Shown here: positions 1-8,380 of the stretch, piece after piece | Position numbering within the stretch: the stretch's first letter is position 1 | How the letters are laid out: the number at the start of each line of letters is the position of its first letter | Assembly: GCA_024235595.1 (NCBI GenBank) | Contig: JACKMC010000002.1 | Location: 62,001 to 126,000, forward strand | From: Zoogloeaceae bacterium | GTDB lineage: Bacteria; Pseudomonadota; Gammaproteobacteria; Burkholderiales; Rhodocyclaceae | Length of the DNA: 64,000 nt | Direction: 5' to 3' | Position numbers and translations under genes: made by a program | Notes under the pieces: generated by a model | Database searches by the model: none | The model's input: the letters and a program-made list of their open reading frames with translations, nothing else | What the model was told of the DNA's origin: nothing

Positions 1-1902
1 CTGGAGCCTACCTTCGGCGGCATCAATCTGGAGGATATCAAGGCCCCGGAGTGCTTCTACATCGAGAAGAAGCTTCGCGAGCGGATGAAGATACCGGTCT
101 TTCACGACGACCAGCACGGTACCGCAATCGTCGTCGGGGCGGCGATCCTCAACGGCCTGCAGATGCAGGGCAAGGACCTGAAGGTCGTCAAGGTGGTGAC
201 CTCGGGCGCCGGCGCGGCGGCGCTGGCCTGCCTGGACCTCCTCGTGATGCTCGGCATACCGGTCGAGAACATCTGGGTGAGCGATATCGAAGGGGTGGTG
301 TTCGAGGGGCGCACCGTCCTGATGGACCCGATCAAGGACCGCTACGCGAAAAGGACCGACGCCCGCACCCTCGGCGAGATCATCGAAGGGGCCGACGTGT
401 TCCTCGGTCTGTCGGCCGGCGGCGTGCTGAAGCCCGAGATGGTGGCGAAGATGGCCGCCAATCCGCTTATCCTGGCGCTCGCCAATCCGACTCCCGAAAT
501 CCTGCCCGAGCAGGTGCATGCGGTTCGCAACGACGCCATCATGGCGACCGGCCGCTCGGATTACCCCAACCAGGTCAACAATGTGCTGTGCTTCCCCTTC
601 ATCTTCAGGGGCGCGCTCGACGTCGGCGCGACCACGATTACCGACGAGATGAAGCTTGCCGCGGTCAAGGCGATCGCCGAGCTCGCCCGCGCGGAGCAGA
701 GCGATATCGTTGCCGCCGCGTACGGTGAGAAGGTGTCCGGCTTCGGACCCGAATACATCATTCCGCGCCCCTTCGATCCGCGCCTTATCGTGAAGATCGC
801 GCCGGCGGTGGCGCGCGCGGGCATGGAGTCCGGCGTGGCGACCCGCCCGATCGAGGACTGGGACGCCTACGCCGCACAGCTCAACAACTTCGTGTGGCAT
901 TCCGGCCTGATCATGAAGCCGGTATTTTCCGCGGCCAAGGCCAATCCCAAGCGGATCATCTATTCCGAGGGCGAATCGGAGCGCGTACTGCGCGCGGTGC
1001 AGACGGTGATCGACGAAGGGATCGCGCGACCCATCCTGATCGGGCGCCCCGAGGTGATCCAGAACAACATCGAGCGTTTCGGTCTGCGCATGCGGGCGGT
1101 GGTGGATTTCGATCTGGTCAATCCCGACTCCGACCCGCGCTTCAAGGAATTGTGGACCCACTACCATGCCTTGCTCGAACGCAAGGGCGTGTCGGTCGAA
1201 TATGCCAAGAAAGAGGTGCGCCGTCGCACCACGCTGATCGGCGCATTGCTGCTCAAGTTCGGTTACGGCGATGGCTTGATCTGCGGCACCTACGGGATGC
1301 TGCGCTTGCACCTTGACTTCATCGAGACCGTGCTCGGCCGCCGTGCGGGGGTCAAGAATTGCTACACCCTGAACGTGCTCAACCTGCCCAATCGCACGCT
1401 GTTCCTTGCCGACACCTACGTCACGCTCGACCCGACGCCGGAGCAGGTGGTGGAGATGACGCTGCTGTCGGCCGAGGAGATGCGTCGCTTCGGCGTCGAG
1501 CCCAAGGTCGCGCTGCTTTCGCACTCGAGCTTCGGTGCCGACGATTCGCCGACGGCCGAGAAGATGCGCACCGCGCTGACGATGCTGCATCGCGATCATC
1601 CGGAGCTCGACGTCGAGGGTGAGATGCATGGCGATGCGGCGCTCGATGGCGAACTGCGGCTGCAGATCTTCCCCAATGCGAAGATGCGCGAGGATGCCAA
1701 CCTGCTGATCTTCCCGACCCTGGATGCGGCCAACATCGCCTACAATCTGCTCAAGACCGCGGCGGGCGAAGGCATGACGGTGGGACCCATCCTGCTCGGG
1801 GCAAGCAAGCCGGTGCATGTGCTCACGCCTACCGCGACCGTGCGCAGGATCATCAACATGACCGCCCTGACGGTGGTGGAGGCGGCTCAGGGTACGTCCT
1901 GA
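1..1902 (+). CDS. maeB: NADP-dependent malic enzyme with phosphotransacetylase-like C-terminus (5' truncated)
   Basis: Oxidative decarboxylation of malate to pyruvate in the cytosol, linking the TCA cycle to pyruvate and NADPH supply. The reading frame is open from base 1, so the N-terminal part lies outside the window and 633 residues are visible. The malic-enzyme signature FHDDQHGTA is followed by the Rossmann SGAGAAA loop. From about residue 300 the protein becomes phosphotransacetylase-like (KPVFSAAKANPKRIIYSEGE onward). This fusion is the usual ~760-residue MaeB architecture, in which the PTA-like part is thought to be regulatory and to bind acetyl-CoA rather than to be a working phosphotransacetylase. 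The family assignment is clear. NADP rather than NAD preference is inferred from the MaeB type. Confidence 0.95.
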   Translation: MEPTFGGINLEDIKAPECFYIEKKLRERMKIPVFHDDQHGTAIVVGAAILNGLQMQGKDLKVVKVVTSGAGAAALACLDLLVMLGIPVENIWVSDIEGVVFEGRTVLMDPIKDRYAKRTDARTLGEIIEGADVFLGLSAGGVLKPEMVAKMAANPLILALANPTPEILPEQVHAVRNDAIMATGRSDYPNQVNNVLCFPFIFRGALDVGATTITDEMKLAAVKAIAELARAEQSDIVAAAYGEKVSGFGPEYIIPRPFDPRLIVKIAPAVARAGMESGVATRPIEDWDAYAAQLNNFVWHSGLIMKPVFSAAKANPKRIIYSEGESERVLRAVQTVIDEGIARPILIGRPEVIQNNIERFGLRMRAVVDFDLVNPDSDPRFKELWTHYHALLERKGVSVEYAKKEVRRRTTLIGALLLKFGYGDGLICGTYGMLRLHLDFIETVLGRRAGVKNCYTLNVLNLPNRTLFLADTYVTLDPTPEQVVEMTLLSAEEMRRFGVEPKVALLSHSSFGADDSPTAEKMRTALTMLHRDHPELDVEGEMHGDAALDGELRLQIFPNAKMREDANLLIFPTLDAANIAYNLLKTAAGEGMTVGPILLGASKPVHVLTPTATVRRIINMTALTVVEAAQGTS

Positions 1903-1909
1903 TCGCCTT

Positions 1910-1943
1910 GGGCCGGGCGCGGCGGCGTGCTTGTCGCCGGCCC
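1910..1943 (+). terminator. Weak GC hairpin after maeB
   Basis: Arms GGGCCGG and CCGGCCC enclose a 20-base GC-rich loop just past the maeB stop codon. No T-run follows, so it is at best a weak or Rho-assisted terminator. Confidence 0.3.
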
Positions 1944-1991
1944 TAAAGAATGTCGTGACCCGTGCCGCTAATTCCGCGAACGGAGGTAGGA

Positions 1992-3188
1992 ATGAGCGGA
2001 ACGGGCAAGGCGGCATTGGTACTGACAGGTGGCGGCGCACGCGCGGCCTACCAGGTCGGTGTCCTCGTCGCCATCCGCGAGATCCGTGGGCGCGATCCGA
2101 GCAATCCCTTTCCGATCCTGTGCGGAACGTCGGCGGGCGCGGTCAATGCCTGCGCGCTGGCGGTGGCCGCCCACGACTTCAATGCCGGCGTGCGGCGCCT
2201 GGCGCGGGTATGGCGAAACTTCAGTGTCGATCAGGTCTACCGTTCCGATGCCCGCGCAATCATCGGCACCGGCGCGCGCTGGGGTTCTGCGCTGCTGTTC
2301 GGCTGGTTGCTGCGCCAGACGCCGGTGTCGCTGCTCGACAATTCTCCGCTGCGCGGCCTGCTCGAACGCATGCTCGACTTCTCCGCGATCGGGCGGGCCA
2401 TCCAGGACGGCAACCTGCATGCGGTCAGTGTCACCGCCTCCGGCTACGCGACAGGCGAGAGCCTGAGTTTCTTCGAGGCCAATGCCTCGGTCGCCGGCTG
2501 GCGACGTACCCAGCGCGTGGGCCTGCGAGCCCGGCTCAGCGTCGATCACCTGCTGGCCTCGAGCGCGATTCCGTTCGTCTTTCCCGCGGTCAAGCTGCAC
2601 CGTGAATTCTTCGGTGACGGCTCGATGCGCCAGCTCGCCCCGGTGAGTCCGGCGGTGCACCTCGGCGCGGACCGGATCCTCGTCGTTGGGGCCGGGCGCG
2701 GCGGGCCCGCCCCAAGGCAGCGCAGCAACCATTATCCTTCGCCGGCGCAGATCGCGGGCCATGCCATGTCCAGCATCTTCCTCGACAGCCTGGCCGTGGA
2801 CCTCGAGCGTCTGCAGCGCATCAATACGACCGTCTCGGCACTGAGCCCGGAACAGCGCGCCGCCCACGGCATTGAATTGCGACCCATCGAAACCCTCGTG
2901 ATTGCGCCGTCACAGTCGCTCGAGACGATCGCCTCACGCTACCGTGCGAGCCTGCCGCCGGTATTGCGCGCGGTGCTCAGAGGGGTGGGCGCGACGCGCC
3001 GGAACGGCTCGACGCTGTTGAGCTACCTGCTGTTCGAGCAGGGGTTTACCGGCGCGCTCATGCGGCTTGGCTACGGCGACGCAATGGCGCGTCGCGCGGA
3101 GGTGGCTTCGTTCCTGCGCTGTGAGCTGCCAAGCGCACGGACGGTTGCTCCGGAGGAAGTCTTGCAGCAAACGATTTTCCAGAAATGA
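1992..3188 (+). CDS. Patatin-like phospholipase
   Basis: Predicted serine acyl hydrolase of the patatin/RssA class, acting on phospholipids or other acyl esters. The 398-residue product shows the glycine-rich oxyanion loop TGGGARAAY (residues 12-20), the nucleophile elbow GTSAG with Ser47, and the DGS motif with Asp209, which together form the Ser-Asp dyad. I chose the ATG at 1992 because GGAGG lies 7-11 bases upstream and the GGG loop then falls at the usual distance from the N-terminus. There is no signal peptide or clear membrane segment, so it is probably cytosolic or membrane-associated. It follows maeB on the same strand after 89 bases and may be transcribed separately. The substrate cannot be told from sequence. 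Confidence 0.88.
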   Translation: MSGTGKAALVLTGGGARAAYQVGVLVAIREIRGRDPSNPFPILCGTSAGAVNACALAVAAHDFNAGVRRLARVWRNFSVDQVYRSDARAIIGTGARWGSALLFGWLLRQTPVSLLDNSPLRGLLERMLDFSAIGRAIQDGNLHAVSVTASGYATGESLSFFEANASVAGWRRTQRVGLRARLSVDHLLASSAIPFVFPAVKLHREFFGDGSMRQLAPVSPAVHLGADRILVVGAGRGGPAPRQRSNHYPSPAQIAGHAMSSIFLDSLAVDLERLQRINTTVSALSPEQRAAHGIELRPIETLVIAPSQSLETIASRYRASLPPVLRAVLRGVGATRRNGSTLLSYLLFEQGFTGALMRLGYGDAMARRAEVASFLRCELPSARTVAPEEVLQQTIFQK

Positions 3189-3310
3189 ACCTTGAAATTA
3201 CCTCAAATTGTCGTTCTAAGCTTCTATTTTTACGTCACAATATACGCATGTTGATCGCTGGCTGCCTGTGGCCCGCGCTGCAGATGCCGCAAGAAAGGTT
3301 GGAAGAAAAA

Positions 3311-4372
3311 ATGAAACTTCGCTCCGTGGTCATGATGGGGATGGTCGTCGGGCTCATGTTCGCGGGGCCGATTACGAGCGTTTCGGCAGCCAACAAGACG
3401 CAAAGCGGCACAAAGGCCTCTGCCAGCAAGAGCAAGTCGGTGCGCAGCAAGTCGGCGCAGAAAGCGCCCGCGCGACTTGTCAAGCGAACATCGGTCAAGA
3501 AGAGCAAGCGTATCGCACGTGCAAAGGCGGTCGTGGCGGCCTCCGCCGCGGCAGCCGCGAGTGACGGCCTGCCGGCACTCGATCACGACGGCAATCCCTT
3601 GCTTGCCTCCGCGTCGGTGCTGGTCATGGACCAGTCGTCGGGCGAAGTGCTGCTCGAGAAGAATGCCCGTTCGGTCGTGCCCATCGCCTCGATCACCAAG
3701 CTGATGACGGCGATGGTGGTGCTCGATTCGCATCCCAATCTGTCCGAGTTCGTGGTGGTGGACGAAAGCGATATCGACACGCTCAAAGGCAGTCGCTCGC
3801 GCTTGCCCGTGGGCTCGGTGTTGTCACGCGAGGACATGTTGCGGGTCGCCTTGATGGCTTCGGAGAACCGGGCTGCCTCGTCGTTGGCACGTCATTACCC
3901 GGGTGGCATGCCCGCCTTCGTTGCGGCGATGAATCAGAAAGCGAATTCCCTGGGGCTTGTCGACACCCGCTTCTACGACAGCACCGGCCTGAATTCCGGC
4001 AATGTGTCCAGCGCGCGGGATCTCACCAAACTGGTTTCCGCGGCCTCGCGCTATCCGCTGATCCGGGAGTTCTCCACCAGCTCCGAGTATTACGTCGAGG
4101 TTCGCGGCCAGATGCGCCGCTTCGGCAACACCAATGCGCTGGTGAAGAATTCGGAATGGCAGATCGGCTTGTCCAAGACCGGTTTCATCAACGAGTCGGG
4201 GCGCTGTCTGGTGATGCAGGCGTGGCTCAGAAACAAGCCCATGATCATTGTCTTGCTCGACTCGTTCGGCAAATACACGCGCACTGCCGACGCGCAGCGG
4301 ATCAAGAAGTGGGTCGAAACCGTCGGCGATGCACCGGGCCTGGCGGCACGCCTGCGGCCCGTGTCTGGATGA
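3311..4372 (+). CDS. pbpG: D-alanyl-D-alanine endopeptidase (PBP7-like)
   Basis: Periplasmic low-molecular-weight penicillin-binding protein (S11 family) that trims peptidoglycan cross-links. The 353-residue product starts with a signal peptide (about residues 1-26, ending SVSA). A Lys/Ser/Ala-rich linker follows (about 28-80), then the penicilloyl-serine transferase motifs SITK (Ser127-Lys130), SEN (184-186) and KTG (289-291). The start at 3311 is preferred over upstream in-frame codons because it begins the signal peptide and follows GGAAGAAAAA. The basic linker is unusual in length and may bind cell wall or nucleic acid; that is inference. The 122-base upstream gap is AT-rich relative to the window and probably holds its promoter. 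Confidence 0.9.
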   Translation: MKLRSVVMMGMVVGLMFAGPITSVSAANKTQSGTKASASKSKSVRSKSAQKAPARLVKRTSVKKSKRIARAKAVVAASAAAAASDGLPALDHDGNPLLASASVLVMDQSSGEVLLEKNARSVVPIASITKLMTAMVVLDSHPNLSEFVVVDESDIDTLKGSRSRLPVGSVLSREDMLRVALMASENRAASSLARHYPGGMPAFVAAMNQKANSLGLVDTRFYDSTGLNSGNVSSARDLTKLVSAASRYPLIREFSTSSEYYVEVRGQMRRFGNTNALVKNSEWQIGLSKTGFINESGRCLVMQAWLRNKPMIIVLLDSFGKYTRTADAQRIKKWVETVGDAPGLAARLRPVSG

Positions 4373-4382
4373 CGGTCGGTTT

Positions 4383-5186
4383 CTAGGAGCCTTCCGGGGG
4401 CGATGTCCGGTGTGCCGCGTCGCGTTCGATATGGCCGAGCGAGCGCGAGATCTCCCGCGCGGTATCACGAATCAGCGGCGCCCAGTCCGGATTGAAACGT
4501 TCGGAAGGGGTTGACAGCGAGAGGCCTGCCACGAGTTCGCCGGTATCGTCGCGGACCCCGGCGGCGATGCATCTCACGCCGTTCTCGACTTCGTCCAGAT
4601 CGTAGGCAACGCCATGACGGCGAACCTTGTCGAGTTCCTTTTCCAGCCCCTCGAGCGTGGTGATGGAGGTGGGGGTGCTGCCCGGCAGACCGGTGCGGCG
4701 GGCATATTCGCGGACCTGCTGCGGACCATCCTCGGCAAGGAACAGCTTGCCGCTTGCGGTAGTGTGCAGTGGCGCGCGCGCACCGACGATATGCACCACG
4801 CGTATTGCGGAGCGACCGCTCGAGGTCCGTTCGACGTAGACGATTTCGTCCTTGTCGCGGATGCCGAGGTTCACGCTCTCACCGGTCTTCTGATGGAGTT
4901 GGAGCATCGCCTGGATGGCGGTTTCCCGCAGCGAGATGCGCGACTTGACCAGGCTGCCGAGCTCTAGAAGGCGTATGCCCAGACGGTACACGCCGTTCTC
5001 GGCCCGCTCGACGAGTCCGCTCGCGCTCATCGCCGCGAGGATGCGGTGGGCCGTCGAGGGGTGCAGGCCCGTTTCGTGGGCGAGTTGCTTGAGCGGCACC
5101 GGATCTACGTGTTGCGCGAGGACATCGAGCAGCTTCATCATGCGCTCGATGACCTGGATGGAGTTCTTCGGTTCTGGTGTTTTCAT
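4383..5186 (-). CDS. IclR family transcriptional regulator
   Basis: DNA-binding repressor or activator of 267 residues. The winged helix-turn-helix lies at about residues 9-70 (LKQLAHETGLHPSTAHRILA) and the IclR effector-binding domain follows at about 85-255. It converges on pbpG and is divergent from the hydroxyacid dehydrogenase gene at 5417. A perfect palindrome in the shared upstream region is the likely operator. IclR proteins commonly sense small carboxylates such as glyoxylate or aromatic acids. With a dehydrogenase next door, a role in glyoxylate/hydroxypyruvate-type metabolism is plausible, but the effector is unknown. Confidence 0.9.
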   Translation of the reverse strand: MKTPEPKNSIQVIERMMKLLDVLAQHVDPVPLKQLAHETGLHPSTAHRILAAMSASGLVERAENGVYRLGIRLLELGSLVKSRISLRETAIQAMLQLHQKTGESVNLGIRDKDEIVYVERTSSGRSAIRVVHIVGARAPLHTTASGKLFLAEDGPQQVREYARRTGLPGSTPTSITTLEGLEKELDKVRRHGVAYDLDEVENGVRCIAAGVRDDTGELVAGLSLSTPSERFNPDWAPLIRDTAREISRSLGHIERDAAHRTSPPEGS

Positions 5187-5228
5187 TGCGGTATTCCCTG
5201 AGTGCCGAATGCTACACGAGCGGCTAAG

Positions 5229-5245
5229 ATTTCACCTAGTGAAAT
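5229..5245. promoter_or_regulatory. Perfect palindrome, probable IclR-family operator
   Basis: ATTTCAC-CTA-GTGAAAT is a perfect 7-bp inverted repeat with a 3-base centre. It lies 43 bases before the iclR-type start and about 170 bases before the divergent dehydrogenase. Size and symmetry fit a dimeric IclR operator. Its position suggests autoregulation plus control of the divergent gene. Confidence 0.6.
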
Positions 5246-5416
5246 GATGCGCCGCTCGATGCAGTGCCGAGCAACTGTATCAAGCACTCGAGTGCCCGGG
5301 CTTGGGCCCTGAGCGCCGGGAGTGCCGGGCCAGCCCCGCTCAGCCGCTGAATTGCCGCGTCCGAGCCGTTCGGGAGGCACCGGGCGATCCTGCTGTTTCC
5401 TTTCATGGAGTCGTCG

Positions 5417-6367
5417 ATGAGCACACGCATCGTCTTTCTCGAACGGGATTCGGTCCTTGCCGAGTTTCGCGCGCCCGCGTTCGACCATGAATGGGTGGAT
5501 TTCCAGCATACCCCGCAGACGCTGGTCGTGGAGCGACTGCAGGGCGCCCGCGTCGCGGTGATCAACAAGCGGCGTATCGGCAAGGCCGAACTTGAGGTCT
5601 TGCCCTCGCTGCAGATGATCGCCCTGGCCGCCACGGGCGCGGACAATATCGATCTCGAGGCATGTCGCGAACGTGGCGTGACGGTCAGCAATGTGCGGGA
5701 CTACGCCGTGCACAGTGTACCCGAGCATGTCATGGCGCTCATGCTTGCGCTGTCGCGGCGCCTGTTCGACTACGTCGGGGACGTAAGGGCCGGACGATGG
5801 GCGAAGGCCCGCAATTTCTGTTTTCTCGACTACCCGATCGCCGATCTCAACGGCAAGACGCTGGTCCTCGTAGGCGCCGGCAGCCTGGGCGAGAGCGTGG
5901 CGGTGCTCGCCCGCGCCTTCGGCATGAAGGTCGTCCGCGCCGAGCGCCCCCGGGCGACCACCATTCGGCCGGGCTATGTTCGCTTCGAGGCGGCGCTTGG
6001 CGTCGCCGACGTCGTCAGCCTGCATTGCCCGCTTACGCCCGAGACGCGCGGGCTCTTCGACAACGCTGCATTCGCGTCCATGAAGCCCAGCGCCTTGTTC
6101 ATCAATACCGCCCGCGGCGGGCTGGTCGATGACGTGGCGCTCGTCCACGCCCTCAAGTCCGGGGTGATTGCCGCTGCGGCGGTCGATGTGCTGGCGAACG
6201 AGCCGCCGCCCGAGGACCATCCGCTGCTGGCGGCGGACATCCCCAATCTGCTGGTCACGCCGCACGTAGCCTGGGCTTCGTCCGAGGCCATGCAGGCCAT
6301 GGCCGAGCAGGTGGTTGCCAATATCGAAGCCTTTGCCGCCGGGCAAGCGCGCAATCGGCTTGCCTGA
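5417..6367 (+). CDS. D-2-hydroxyacid dehydrogenase (hydroxypyruvate/glycerate type)
   Basis: NAD(P)H-dependent reductase of 2-keto acids, 316 residues. The nucleotide-binding loop GAGSLG is at 153-158. The catalytic set is Arg233 (TARGG), Glu262 (ANEPP) and His283 (TPHVAW), as in glycerate and hydroxypyruvate reductases. I chose the ATG at 5417, which has GGAG seven bases upstream; an in-frame ATG at 5405 would add four residues. The second beta strand of the Rossmann fold ends in RAER rather than an acidic NAD-type residue, which leaves NADPH use open. The divergent IclR gene and the palindrome between them suggest induction by a related acid. Hydroxypyruvate or glyoxylate reductase is the likeliest role, but substrate is not settled by sequence. 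Confidence 0.85.
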   Translation: MSTRIVFLERDSVLAEFRAPAFDHEWVDFQHTPQTLVVERLQGARVAVINKRRIGKAELEVLPSLQMIALAATGADNIDLEACRERGVTVSNVRDYAVHSVPEHVMALMLALSRRLFDYVGDVRAGRWAKARNFCFLDYPIADLNGKTLVLVGAGSLGESVAVLARAFGMKVVRAERPRATTIRPGYVRFEAALGVADVVSLHCPLTPETRGLFDNAAFASMKPSALFINTARGGLVDDVALVHALKSGVIAAAAVDVLANEPPPEDHPLLAADIPNLLVTPHVAWASSEAMQAMAEQVVANIEAFAAGQARNRLA

Positions 6368-6446
6368 TTGCGGCTTGGGCGTGGGCAGCGGTTGAGCCGC
6401 TATACTGCGAACTCGATCCGCGAGTACAAGGCGAGGAAACAGGGCG

Positions 6447-7703
6447 ATGAGTCCGACGGCAATCGAAGTGGTGGGTGCAGCGCTGTTTGGCATCGCGGTG
6501 GCACATACTTTCATGACCAAGTATTTCGAGCACCTTGCGCATATCCAGCCGGCCCATGCCGGCGTGTGGCACCTGCTCGGCGAAGTGGAGGTCGTGTTCG
6601 GCTTCTGGGCCTTTGTGCTGTTGGCATTCATCTTCTTCAACAGTGGTCCGGGCTCGGCAACGCATTATCTCGAAGGGCTCAATTTCACCGAGCCGGCTTT
6701 CGTCTTCGTGATCATGGTGGTGGCGGCAAGCCGGCCGATTCTTGAGCTTTGCAAGATCGGCGCGCGCGGCGTTGCACGCTTCATGCCGGTGAAGGACGCA
6801 ATTGCGTTCTATTTCGTCTGTCTTTCGATCATTCCGCTCCTGGGTTCTTTCATCACCGAGCCTGCGGCCATGACGCTGGCTGCAATCATGTTGCGCGACA
6901 ATTTCTATACGCAGGGGATCTCCCGTCGCCTCAAGTACGCCACGCTCGGGGTGCTTTTCGTTAACGTCTCGATCGGTGGCACTCTCACGCCCTTCGCCGC
7001 GCCGCCGGTGCTGATGGTCGCCGGAAAGTGGAACTGGGACATCTGGTTCATGCTCGCCAACTTCGGCTGGAAGGCTGCGGTGGCGGTGACCGTAAATGCC
7101 ATGATCGTCACCTTCATGTTCAAGAGCGAGCTCAACGGCTTCGAGAAGCTCGGCGGGGGCAATGAGCGGACCGTGCCCTACGCGCTGATGGCAGGTCATG
7201 TGCTGTTCCTCTCCGGGGTAGTGGTGTTTTCCCACCATCCGGTGATGTTCATGGGCATCTTCCTGTTCTTTCTCGGCGTCGCCGAAGCCTACAGGCACTA
7301 CCAGGATCGGCTCATCCTTCGCGAAGGGCTGCTGGTCGCATTCTTCCTCGCCGGCCTGATCACCTTGGGCGCACTGCAGAAATGGTGGCTGGCGGACGTC
7401 CTGAGCGGCATGAGCGATACCACCCTGTTCTTCGGGGCAACGGTGCTAACCGCGATAACCGACAACGCTGCGCTGACCTATCTCGGTTCGCTCGTCGACG
7501 GCGTCTCGGACGGCTACAAGTATTCGCTGGTCGCCGGCGCTGTGACAGGCGGAGGCTTGACAGTGATTGCCAATGCCCCGAACCCGGCCGGCTTCGCGAT
7601 GTTGCGCTCGAGTTTCGACGATGGCGCGATCAACCCGCTGGGCCTGCTGATCAATGCCTTGCCACCAACGCTGATCGCGGTGCTCGCCTTCCAACTGCTT
7701 TAG
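6447..7703 (+). CDS. Putative Na+/H+ antiporter (PF07399 type)
   Basis: Polytopic inner-membrane protein of 418 residues with roughly ten or more hydrophobic segments across its length. It resembles the PF07399 putative Na+/H+ antiporters. Motifs such as GGTLTPFAAPPVLMVAGKW and TDNAALTYLGSL (around the C-terminal third) recall the ion-binding re-entrant regions of the broader arsenite/NhaD superfamily. Proton/sodium exchange is inferred from that relationship. A TATACT -10-like hexamer at 6401-6406 lies 40 bases before the start. The gene appears to be monocistronic; the following gene begins 144 bases later after a second TATACT (7722-7727). Confidence 0.78.
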   Translation: MSPTAIEVVGAALFGIAVAHTFMTKYFEHLAHIQPAHAGVWHLLGEVEVVFGFWAFVLLAFIFFNSGPGSATHYLEGLNFTEPAFVFVIMVVAASRPILELCKIGARGVARFMPVKDAIAFYFVCLSIIPLLGSFITEPAAMTLAAIMLRDNFYTQGISRRLKYATLGVLFVNVSIGGTLTPFAAPPVLMVAGKWNWDIWFMLANFGWKAAVAVTVNAMIVTFMFKSELNGFEKLGGGNERTVPYALMAGHVLFLSGVVVFSHHPVMFMGIFLFFLGVAEAYRHYQDRLILREGLLVAFFLAGLITLGALQKWWLADVLSGMSDTTLFFGATVLTAITDNAALTYLGSLVDGVSDGYKYSLVAGAVTGGGLTVIANAPNPAGFAMLRSSFDDGAINPLGLLINALPPTLIAVLAFQLL

Positions 7704-7847
7704 AGCGGTTGCTGAGGGCGCTATACTCGGCGCGTGCGTGGCACGCAGGGCTGCTGGCCGGCGTGGCCATCCGGGTGTGATCCCGGTCGCAGCCCGGGCG
7801 GGTGCACAACGCGATCATGATGCGACCGCAGAGTGGGGAGATTGCCG

Positions 7848-8363
7848 ATGGGACAGTCGGGCCAGTCCTTTGCCGCAGTCGCGTCGATTGGCGGGCCTCC
7901 GCGCCGGGTGACCCGATTCCTGTGCGACGAGATGCTTGGACGCCTCGCACGCTATCTACGCGCGGCCGGCTACGACACCGCGCTGGCGGCCGGTGGCCTG
8001 CCCGACTCGGTGTGGATCGGCCTCGCGCAACGCGAGGCGCGGTTGCTGCTGACTTGTGATCGTTCGCTCGGACAGGGTCGCAATGCCGCCGGGCTGGTGC
8101 TCGAACTCGCGCAGGGCGACCTCGACCGCCAGGCGGAGGCCCTGAGTCGGCACTGCCAGGTCGATTGGCTGTGGCGCCCGTTTTCGCGTTGCCTGGTCGA
8201 CAACACCCTGCTTCGCCAGGCGGACGCTTCGGAATGCCCGTCCGACATCCCGCTGCGCGATCCCGGCAGCCTGTGCATCTGCCCGCAATGCGGCCGCCTC
8301 TACTGGGCCGGCTCGCATTACCGGCGCATGAAGAATCGCCTGCGGGCCTGGCGGCAGCGCTAG
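7848..8363 (+). CDS. Mut7-C family protein (PIN-like RNase domain plus degenerate zinc ribbon)
   Basis: Small 171-residue protein of the Mut7-C (PF01927) family. The N-terminal half is PIN-like, with acidic residues Asp27 (FLCDEMLGRLARYLR) and Asp71 (LLTCDRSLG). The C-terminal half ends with CPQC (145-148), GRLYWAGSHYRRM. The family is predicted to be a ribonuclease, but its bacterial role is not known. In most relatives the ribbon has two CxxC pairs. Here the first pair reads RCLVD (Cys115, Asp118), so one zinc ligand is missing. The ATG at 7848 is preferred because GGGGAG sits at 7835-7840; an in-frame GTG at 7833 has no such site. Confidence 0.82.
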   Translation: MGQSGQSFAAVASIGGPPRRVTRFLCDEMLGRLARYLRAAGYDTALAAGGLPDSVWIGLAQREARLLLTCDRSLGQGRNAAGLVLELAQGDLDRQAEALSRHCQVDWLWRPFSRCLVDNTLLRQADASECPSDIPLRDPGSLCICPQCGRLYWAGSHYRRMKNRLRAWRQR

Positions 8364-8380
8364 CTTGAAGTCCCTGCCGG

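Noticed and set aside
7704..7847. Riboswitch in the leader of the Mut7-C gene
   Set aside because: There are GC hairpins (for example CCGGG-TGTGAT-CCCGG), but none of the conserved cores of known riboswitches was found.
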